Below are positions 31,006-36,557 of a DNA stretch of 36,557 nt, in pieces (position 1 is the stretch's first letter; every line of letters starts with the position of its first letter). The notes under the pieces were generated by a model. The model worked only from the letters and a program-made list of their open reading frames with translations. It ran no database searches and was not told where the DNA came from. A program made the position numbers and the translations under genes. Source of the stretch: DASUZB01 sp036377075 (GTDB taxonomy: Bacteria > Actinomycetota > CALGFH01); assembly GCA_036377075.1 (NCBI GenBank), contig DASUZB010000066.1, forward strand, positions 1-36,557. The letters are read 5' to 3'.

Positions 31006-32765
31006 GCCGAGACCCGCCGCCGTGGAACCTGGACGAAGATCGAGGTCCCCCTCCCCGGGGCGGACAGCAGGTGGTAGCTGCCCGCCGCCATCTCGACCCG
31101 GTGGCGCATGCCGGCGAGGCCGAAATGGCCGTTGTCGACCGCTTCGACGCCGACCCTGCCGGCGTCGAAGCCGTCACCGTCGTCGCGCACGTGCATGTCG
31201 ACCTGGTCGTCGTCGGTGCGCAGGTAGACCCAGACGTGGTGGGCGTTGGAGTGCTTCGCGACGTTGGCGAGCGCCTCCTGGACCACCCGGTACAGCACCG
31301 TCTCGACCTCCGGCTCGAGCCGGGCGTCGTGGTGGGACTGCAGCGTGCAGACGATGCCGGTGTGCCGCTCGAAGGTGTCGAGCTCCTCGGTGAGGGCGAG
31401 CGCCAGCCCGCGCTCGTCGAGCACCGGCGGCCGCAGCGTGGTCATCAGCCCGCGCAGCTCGTCGACCTCGCCGCGCAGCCCCCGCTGGGCGGTGCCGAGC
31501 AGCAGCTTGGCGCGCTGCTCGTCGCCGCGCTTGAGGATGAGGGCCGCCTGCTCGAGCTGGTAGCCGAGCGCGGTCAGCCGTTGGATCGGCCCGTCGTGCA
31601 GCTCGGCGGCGAGCCGGGTCCGCTCCTGCTCCGCCCCGCGCATGGTCTTGTCGAGCAGGGTCGTGCGCTCGGCCTCCGCCTTCTCCAGCTCGGCCAGGGT
31701 CGTCTGCAGCATGCCGCTGCGCTCGCGGAGCTGGGTGGAGCTGCTCTCCACCTCGCGGACCAGGCCAGACATGCGGTAGACCACCATCACGAACAGGATG
31801 CCGCAGATGATCGCGATCACGGTCGTGTCGCCGTGCTCCCCGCGGAGGTTCTCCAGGACGACCGCGACCGGCGCGAGCACCACCGCGCCGGCCAGGAACA
31901 CCAGGCGGCCGGTGCCGACGCGCGAGCGCGTGCGCAGGTCGCGCTCCACCAGGGTGCGCATCGACGGGTGCAGGGCGGAGGCGCCGAGCAGCAGGTAGAA
32001 GGTGAGCCAGCCGGCGTCGAGCAGCTTCCCGGAGAGGCTGTTGATCTGGTAGAGGCCGTTGGTCTGGGCGTAGGCGTAGGCGGTGTCGGTCGCCAGCAGC
32101 ACCGCCAGGCTCGCCGTGAACAGGTAGAACGCCGTCTGCCGCGGGCCGGGGCCGACCACCAGGCGGGCGGCCGCGGCCAGGACCAGCACGTCCATCACCG
32201 GGTAGGCGGCCGAGACGAGCCGCGTGAGCAGGGGCACCCCCGCGGTGTCGACGTTCGGTTCGATCAGGAACACCAGCGACAGCACGCCCAGGCCGGTGGC
32301 GATGATGATCGCGTCGAGCAGGCTGCCGACGTCGCTGCCCCTGGTCCGGCTGCGCACCAGCAGCAGGACGCCGAGGATCACCAGCGGGTAGTGACCGAGG
32401 TAGAGGGCGTCGGCCAGCGTCGGGTAGGCCTGCGAGCCGATCAGGAAGTGCAGGGTGTAGAAGGTCAGGTCGGCCGCCAGGTAGATGACCTGGGCGACGA
32501 TCAGCACCCGCCACGGCAGGGTGCTGGCGGGGCGGTGGCGACGCACCCCGACGATCATGAACACCACCGCGGACGCGCTCACGCTGCCGTAGAGCGCGAC
32601 CTTGAAGACCACCACCTGCAGCGGCAGGTGCGGCGCGGGGATCACCAGGTACGCGAGCGCGACGACCGCGCCGACCGCGATGTAGTTGCGCCACAGCATG
32701 GACGGCGCCGGCCGCTGGTGTCGCGGCGAACCCGACCGCTTGCTTACGGTCGCGACGTCAGCCAT
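31002..32765 (-). CDS. NarX-type membrane sensor histidine kinase (HisKA_3)
   Basis: A 587-residue kinase. The N-terminal half (residues 25-330) has about nine membrane helices with no recognisable periplasmic sensor domain, so it may sense something within the membrane. A coiled-coil linker (residues 335-380) leads to the HisKA_3 dimerisation domain with H390 in AAELHDGPIQRL, then a HATPase_c with DDGDGFD and GRGTSIFV. HisKA_3 kinases normally phosphorylate NarL-type receivers. The next gene has such a receiver fused to another kinase, so they are the likely pair. ATG 32765 is preceded by GGAGGA. The promoter probably lies in the 32766-32927 stretch, but none is clear. Confidence 0.9.
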   Translation of the reverse strand: MADVATVSKRSGSPRHQRPAPSMLWRNYIAVGAVVALAYLVIPAPHLPLQVVVFKVALYGSVSASAVVFMIVGVRRHRPASTLPWRVLIVAQVIYLAADLTFYTLHFLIGSQAYPTLADALYLGHYPLVILGVLLLVRSRTRGSDVGSLLDAIIIATGLGVLSLVFLIEPNVDTAGVPLLTRLVSAAYPVMDVLVLAAAARLVVGPGPRQTAFYLFTASLAVLLATDTAYAYAQTNGLYQINSLSGKLLDAGWLTFYLLLGASALHPSMRTLVERDLRTRSRVGTGRLVFLAGAVVLAPVAVVLENLRGEHGDTTVIAIICGILFVMVVYRMSGLVREVESSSTQLRERSGMLQTTLAELEKAEAERTTLLDKTMRGAEQERTRLAAELHDGPIQRLTALGYQLEQAALILKRGDEQRAKLLLGTAQRGLRGEVDELRGLMTTLRPPVLDERGLALALTEELDTFERHTGIVCTLQSHHDARLEPEVETVLYRVVQEALANVAKHSNAHHVWVYLRTDDDQVDMHVRDDGDGFDAGRVGVEAVDNGHFGLAGMRHRVEMAAGSYHLLSAPGRGTSIFVQVPRRRVSA

Positions 32766-32927
32766 GGGAATGGGGTCCTCCGAGCTAGCGCGTCAGCAAT
32801 GCATTCTGGTGTTTCGTTCGCGTCGCTGGCAACCCTCGCGCGCTGCGCGGCCGCGGGACCGGTGTGTCCGTCATGGGCTTGACACGCAAGTCGCGACCAA
32901 GGAGCCTCCGGTATTCAAGGGGGTGAA

Positions 32928-32956
32928 TTGACGTGGGCCTGACGTAGTTGTCATAG
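32928..32956 (+). promoter_or_regulatory. Candidate promoter of the permease/TenA operon
   Basis: TTGACG (32928-32933) lies 17 bp before TCATAG (32951-32956), a fair -35 and a poor -10. TGACGT occurs twice, 11 bp apart (32929-32934 and 32940-32945), as expected of a regulator site on one helical face. The ribosome site GAAAGG (32989-32994) precedes ATG 33004. A second possible pair, TTGAGG/TAACTC at 32960-32988, would start transcription after the ribosome site and is less likely. Confidence 0.3.
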
Positions 32957-33003
32957 CGTTTGAGGTTCCCAGACGTATCGAATAACTCTGAAAGGCCTGG
33001 GAC

Positions 33004-34485
33004 ATGAGCGAATCCCCAGCCGGCTCCCGCAGCGAATTCGCCCGCGAGGAGCTCGAGAAGGAACTGCTCCACGATTACTCGACCAGCAGCACCGGAATCG
33101 TGCCGCTGAGCGAGCGTCGTTCGCTCTACCACTTCCTGGCGCTGTGGGTCACCCTGGCGGCGGGATTTACCTACCTGTTCCTCGGGTTCCAGTACCACGA
33201 CGCGGGCTACACGCTGGCCAAGGCGGTGCTCGCCGGTGGCCTCGCCGCCCTCTTCTACCTCTGCTACGCGCTGCCGGCGGCGTACCTGGGCTCCAGGACC
33301 GGCCAGACCCACTCGCTGCTGACCAGGTCGGTGTTCGGCGTGGTCGGTTCCGCGATCGTGTCGTTGCTGCTGATCGGCGTCGCGGCCGGCTGGATCGCGT
33401 TCGCCTTCAACCTGCTGGCCACCATGTACGACGGGTTGTTCTCCTGGGGCCACGTGGTGCTGATCGGCGTGATCCTGGCGATCGTCGGCGTGTTCAACAA
33501 CCTCTTCGGCTTCACCGGCATCACCGCGTTCGCCCGCTACCTGGTCGCGCCGCTGATGATCCTGTGGATGCTCTACCTGGTCATCAAGGGGTTCGCCAAC
33601 ATCCCCGGCGACCGGCTCTCGGCGACCCCGGCGGTCGGCGACCTGGGCCCGCTGCCGATCCTGTCCGGCATCGCCGTGGGGATCGGCTCGGTGATGTGGG
33701 GCAACGAGCCGGACACCTGGCGCTACGGCAAGCCGCGCTTCTGGTGGCCGCTGCTGCCCTACGCGGTCGCGCTGGCGATCGGGATGGTCCTGTTCGTCAT
33801 CGGCGGCTGGATGATGGCGGAGCTCTCCGGGGCCGGTCCCTTCGACTTCGGCCCGGCGTTCAAGTACACCGTCGAGTACTCGCTGTTCGGCGCGCTGTGG
33901 CTCGGCGCGGTGGTGGCCACGGTGCTGCAGGTGGCCATCAACGACGGCAACTACTACGAGATGACCAACGGCGGCCAGAACGTCATCGGCCAGGTGCGGG
34001 GCTGGAAGCGCTGGTACACCTGCCTGGTCATGGCCGCGATCGCGGCGCTGGTCACCTGGTGGTTCCCGCACGTCGAGAACGGCTTCTTCAAGGTCGCCGG
34101 CTGGTCGGCGATCGCGCTGCCGTGCGCCACCGTGGTGATGTGCGTCGACCAGTTCCTGCTGCCGCGGATGTTCGGGCTCGACCGCTCGGTCGAGCGCATC
34201 CCCGAGTGGCGCGCGGCCGCGGTGGGCAACTGGCCGGGGATCGTCGCGGTGCTGGTCGCGGTGCTGTTCGGTGCGTGGGGTCTGATCCTCTTCCCCGGGC
34301 AGACCTCGGCGCCCTCGCTCGGGCTGGTGCCGGTCGAGGCATGGCTGCTCGCCGGCGTGCTGTACGTGGTCCTGGTCGCCGCGGTGCAGCGCCTGCCCAA
34401 CGCCAAGGCGCTGCTCGGCTTCGCCCAGCCGCTGCGAGGGCCGGCGGCCCCGGCCGCGCCCCCGGCACCGGAGGCGGGCGGCTAG
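33004..34485 (+). CDS. NCS1-family nucleobase/vitamin permease
   Basis: A 493-residue protein with 11-12 hydrophobic helices. A hydrophilic N-terminus (HDYSTSSTGIVPLSERRSLY) precedes the first helix, as in cytosine permease/CodB and CytX-type NCS1 carriers. Helix 1 contains AGFTYLFLGFQ, and the middle motifs GFTGITAFARYLVAPLMILW and GSVMWGNEPDTWRYGKP fit the NCS1 substrate and sodium sites. Substrates in this family include cytosine, allantoin, hydantoins and the thiamine precursor hydroxymethylpyrimidine. The TenA-like gene 39 nt downstream favours a pyrimidine or thiamine-precursor substrate (inference). I see no TPP riboswitch in the upstream region, so thiamine control at that level is not supported. 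Confidence 0.88.
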   Translation: MSESPAGSRSEFAREELEKELLHDYSTSSTGIVPLSERRSLYHFLALWVTLAAGFTYLFLGFQYHDAGYTLAKAVLAGGLAALFYLCYALPAAYLGSRTGQTHSLLTRSVFGVVGSAIVSLLLIGVAAGWIAFAFNLLATMYDGLFSWGHVVLIGVILAIVGVFNNLFGFTGITAFARYLVAPLMILWMLYLVIKGFANIPGDRLSATPAVGDLGPLPILSGIAVGIGSVMWGNEPDTWRYGKPRFWWPLLPYAVALAIGMVLFVIGGWMMAELSGAGPFDFGPAFKYTVEYSLFGALWLGAVVATVLQVAINDGNYYEMTNGGQNVIGQVRGWKRWYTCLVMAAIAALVTWWFPHVENGFFKVAGWSAIALPCATVVMCVDQFLLPRMFGLDRSVERIPEWRAAAVGNWPGIVAVLVAVLFGAWGLILFPGQTSAPSLGLVPVEAWLLAGVLYVVLVAAVQRLPNAKALLGFAQPLRGPAAPAAPPAPEAGG

Positions 34486-34524
34486 AGCACCCGGTCGAAC
34501 CCGGACACGAACGAAGGGAGCATC

Positions 34525-35184
34525 ATGTCGAGCGCCTCGCCCGACGCGCTGGAGGCGGTCCGGCGCGAGCTGGCACCGGCGGAGGGGGGCAACCGGCTGG
34601 TACCGCTCGTCGCCGAGGGACGGCTGCCCCGCGAGCGGCTCGCCGCCATCGCCGGGGAGGAGTACCGCATCATCGCCAGCGACCGCCGCAGCTTCCTGCT
34701 GCTCGCCGCGCGCTTCCCCGAGCCGCCGGCGGGCGAGTTCTTCATCGGGCTGGCGCAGGGCGAGAACCTCGCCCTGCCGCTGCTGCTCACCTACGCGGCC
34801 GCGCTCGGGTGGGACGAGAAGGAGCTGCAGGCCTACGAGCCGCGGGCCGGCTGCCAGGCCTACGCGGCCTACGTCGCCTGGCTGGCACTGAACGGCTCCA
34901 AGGAGGACGTGGCCCTGGCGCTGGTCGCCAACTTCGCCGCCTGGGGCTCGTACTGCGCGGCCGTGGCCGAGGGGCTGCGCCGCCACTACGGCCTCGACGA
35001 CCAGGCCTGCGGGTTCTTCGACTTCTTCGCCACCCCGGTCCCCGAGGTCGAGCAGCAGGCTCTCGCGGTCGCCGAGGCCAGCCTGGAGGCGGGTGAGCCA
35101 CCGGAGTCCGCGCGCCGCCACGCGCGCCTGGTGCAGGCCTACGAGCTGATGTTCTGGAACACCCTGGCGGAGGGGGTCTCCTAG
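34525..35184 (+). CDS. TenA/PqqC-like protein lacking the thiaminase Cys
   Basis: A 219-residue helical protein of the haem-oxygenase-like TenA/PqqC superfamily: LVPLVAEGRLPRERLAAIAG, EEYRIIASDRRSFLLLAARF, GENLALPLLLTYAAALGW, QAYAAYVAWLALNG and a C-terminal AYELMFWNTL. The Glu of YELMFW corresponds to the substrate-binding Glu of TenA. The active-site Cys that lies in a PC-x-x-x-Y motif in TenA_C is replaced here by the AN of LVANFAAW, so classical thiaminase II chemistry is unlikely. GAAGGGAGC precedes the ATG. Its place behind the permease suggests salvage or degradation of what the permease imports. A strong hairpin follows its stop codon. Confidence 0.8.
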   Translation: MSSASPDALEAVRRELAPAEGGNRLVPLVAEGRLPRERLAAIAGEEYRIIASDRRSFLLLAARFPEPPAGEFFIGLAQGENLALPLLLTYAAALGWDEKELQAYEPRAGCQAYAAYVAWLALNGSKEDVALALVANFAAWGSYCAAVAEGLRRHYGLDDQACGFFDFFATPVPEVEQQALAVAEASLEAGEPPESARRHARLVQAYELMFWNTLAEGVS

Positions 35185-35205
35185 CCGCCGACCGCCTCGA
35201 CCCCA

Positions 35206-35237
35206 CGACGGGCTGCCCGGTTGCGGGCAGCCCGTCG
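35206..35237 (+). terminator. Strong hairpin after the TenA-like gene
   Basis: CGACGGGCTGCCCG (35206-35219) pairs perfectly with 35224-35237 around the loop GTTG, a 14-bp stem starting 21 nt after the stop codon. An outer arm pair, CCGCCGAC (35185-35192) and GTCGGCGG (35242-35249), could extend the structure. No U-run follows, as is common in high-GC actinobacteria. Confidence 0.75.
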
Positions 35238-35252
35238 CCGTGTCGGCGGGCG

Positions 35253-35318
35253 TACTACTACGCGGAATGAAGAAATTTGGGATGATTTGACTAAATCTGC
35301 GTACTTGGTGTAACTGTC
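35253..35318 (+). promoter_or_regulatory. AT-rich promoter region of the C-terminal secreted-protein gene
   Basis: Bases 35253-35318 form the most AT-rich island in the window. TTGACT (35287-35292) and TAACTG (35311-35316) have an 18-bp spacer and a TG just before the -10. The preceding AAGAAATTTGGGATG may serve as an UP-like element. Transcription starting near 35323 would leave a leader of about 170 nt before ATG 35493. That leader contains GACCGG/CCGGTC arms (near 35333 and 35369), so it may be structured. I could not match it to a known riboswitch. The remaining gap 35319-35492 holds no gene. Confidence 0.5.
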
Positions 35319-35492
35319 TTCCTCCCCGAAGGTGACCGGGCACGAGTCCCTGCCTGGCCCGGAGGGGTTCCGGTCCCCACTCACTTCACCACCACCGCCC
35401 GCAGGCACGGGCTGCGCGACCCGTACGCCGTCCTGCCGGCACTCGGGGCGGACCCATGGCGCCCCCCGCACAGCTTGGAGGGAGGGTGTTGC

Positions 35493-36557
35493 ATGCAGGC
35501 ACCTGACGGACGGAGGGCGAGCGGCGCGGTGCCGCGGAGGGCCTGGCTGCTCAGGGCGGTCCCAACGGTGGCGCTGGCGGTCGTGGTGCTGTGGGCCGTG
35601 GCGGCGGCGCGCGCCGAGCCGGCCGGGGCGCAGCAGGTCCCGGCGCAGCAGCAGGGGTCGCGGCTGCCGCCCGAGGTCAGGGTGCTGCCCAACGACCAGC
35701 TCGGGAGGATGCTCGCCACCGAGCGCAACCCGCTGGTGCGCGACGCGATCGTCACCGAGCTCAAGGGCCGCGGCGAGATGTTCTTCGAGAACCGCCCGTC
35801 GAGCCCCTTCGCCGGCGGCAAGGTCGACATCCCGCTCGGCCGGTGGGGGCTCACCTTCCAGGGCGGGGTGAACGACCATGGTGGGGTCGCCATCGGCGGT
35901 GGCGGCTATGCAGGGCTCCCCGGCGCCCCGAGCATCGGCAAGGTCACGCCCCGTCCCGACGGGTTCAACGTCCAAGGGGAGGTCACCGTCTCGCTCGGCA
36001 AGGACACCTCGGTCACGGCCAAGGGCACCTTCAACGTCTCCCCCGACGGCCAGATCAGCGGCACCGCCGGCGGCAAGGTGGAGATCAAGGGGCTGGACGG
36101 CCGCTCCTTCAGCGTCGGCGCCAACGTGGAGTTCAAGGACGGCCAGGTCACCGTCACCACCGAGAACGGCACCAAGCTCGCCTCGGGCAACGGCTCGTCG
36201 GTCTCGCTCGACCCGGCGACCGTCGACGACAAGGGCAACTTCGAGACCAAGGGCTCGATCAACCTGCCGAGCAAGCAGCAGGGGGAGCAGGGCCCGTGGG
36301 GCGAGCGGGTGCCCTCGATCACCATGAAGGGCACCATCACCCTCGACAAGAAGTACGACACCTTCACCGAGTTCCTGCAGGGTATCGGCGTGCTGGACAA
36401 GCCGGGGCCGCCGACCCAGGAGGAGTTCCAGAAGGCCCTCGACGGCTGGGCCGAGAGCATGCGCCAGCGGCGCGAGCAGGCGGAGAAGGCCGAGCAGCAG
36501 CGCCAGCAGGAGCTCGAGCAGCTCCAGAAGCAGCAGCAGGAGCAACAGCAACAGCAG
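35493..36557 (+). CDS. Secreted beta-rich protein with Gln-rich tail (3' end outside window)
   Basis: The frame is open for 355 codons to the window edge, so the gene is partial. ATG 35493 follows GGAGGG by about 10 nt. The N-terminus has a positive stretch, then a hydrophobic segment LRAVPTVALAVVVLWAVAAARA ending in ARA-EPAGA, a signal peptide or anchor. The middle (residues about 115-290) is rich in Gly, Thr, Val and Lys and seems to consist of short amphipathic strands with loosely repeated units (KGTFNVSPDGQISGTAGGKV, FKDGQVTVTTENGTK, KGNFETKGSINLPS). From residue about 305 the chain becomes helical and ends EQAEKAEQQRQQELEQLQKQQQE, a charged Gln-rich coiled coil still running at the edge. 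No family is recognised. It may be a large surface protein. Confidence 0.8.
   Translation, partial: MQAPDGRRASGAVPRRAWLLRAVPTVALAVVVLWAVAAARAEPAGAQQVPAQQQGSRLPPEVRVLPNDQLGRMLATERNPLVRDAIVTELKGRGEMFFENRPSSPFAGGKVDIPLGRWGLTFQGGVNDHGGVAIGGGGYAGLPGAPSIGKVTPRPDGFNVQGEVTVSLGKDTSVTAKGTFNVSPDGQISGTAGGKVEIKGLDGRSFSVGANVEFKDGQVTVTTENGTKLASGNGSSVSLDPATVDDKGNFETKGSINLPSKQQGEQGPWGERVPSITMKGTITLDKKYDTFTEFLQGIGVLDKPGPPTQEEFQKALDGWAESMRQRREQAEKAEQQRQQELEQLQKQQQEQQQQQ

Noticed and set aside
32766..33003. Possible TPP or other riboswitch before the permease
   Set aside because: I looked for the TPP core (CTGAGA and the downstream conserved pyrimidine helix) and saw neither.
32785..35343. Long minus-strand open frame across the permease and TenA-like genes
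   Set aside because: It is of low complexity and unlike any protein, and the recognised plus-strand genes explain the region.
35319..35492. Possible c-di-AMP (ydaO) riboswitch before the secreted-protein gene
   Set aside because: Some actinobacterial cell-wall genes carry one, but I could not line up the conserved segments. Only a simple GACCGG/CCGGTC pairing is visible.
36430..36557. CAG-rich end of the window as a simple-repeat or assembly artefact
   Set aside because: The codons mix CAG, CAA, GAG, CGC and AAG and encode a plausible charged coiled coil in frame with the upstream gene.

Overview
The window is about 36.6 kb of very GC-rich DNA (roughly 73% by eye) with strong G/C preference at third codon positions, frequent GTG starts and purine-rich ribosome sites. 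Gene content (FGGY kinase, DUF6158-type small protein, VLCAD-like acyl-CoA dehydrogenase, IclR and liv-type fragments, NarX-like kinase, DUF6782-like metallopeptidase) points to a chromosomal segment of an actinobacterium, probably outside the best-studied genera. I see no tRNA, rRNA, CRISPR array, intact insertion sequence or phage gene. Genes are tightly packed. Five of six convergent pairs meet within 6 nt or overlap.

Layout: (1) 2-6796: the 3' part of an EndoQ-like DNA-repair nuclease; an MFS transporter fused to a cyclic-nucleotide-binding domain; a coupled pair of a DUF3465-like lipoprotein and a dimethylformamidase-beta-like exported protein; and a coiled-coil membrane protein of unknown role. 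(2) 6855-10323: a three-gene operon of an FGGY sugar/polyol kinase, a sphingosine-1-phosphate-lyase-type PLP enzyme and a TfoX-N protein, followed by a convergent HAD phosphatase. (3) 11179-16605: an acyl-CoA dehydrogenase with a VOC protein, an MFS exporter divergent from a catalytically complete solo ClpP and its small partner, and a secreted FN3/Ig-like protein.

(4) 16606-18338 is a decaying stretch: a minus-strand fragment of a GH9-type cellulase N-terminal domain, a perfect 44-bp palindrome, then the 5' half of a liv-type substrate-binding protein joined out of frame to an IclR regulator that lacks its DNA-binding domain. This looks like a deletion scar.

(5) 18422-25338: a DUF6158-like small protein, a heterodimeric ABC exporter in which one ATP site appears fully inactivated, a membrane-anchored HExxH metallopeptidase co-transcribed with an MFS transporter, and a small two-helix membrane protein. 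(6) 25335-29682: an ACT-domain protein resembling archaeal DUF5612 proteins, a YbhN/UPF0104 membrane protein translationally coupled to a zinc alcohol dehydrogenase, and a GH1 beta-glucosidase. (7) 29779-32765: a NarX-like membrane kinase coupled to a REC-HisKA-HATPase hybrid, with no DNA-binding regulator. (8) 33004-36557: an NCS1 permease with a TenA-like protein lacking the usual active-site Cys, a strong hairpin, an AT-rich promoter region, and the start of a secreted beta-rich protein with a Gln-rich tail that runs off the window.

The best candidates for new biology are the kinase/S1P-lyase operon, the one-site ABC heterodimer, the kinase-to-kinase two-component pair and the metallopeptidase/MFS operon. 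All functions are inferred by reading the sequence. No database search was run.
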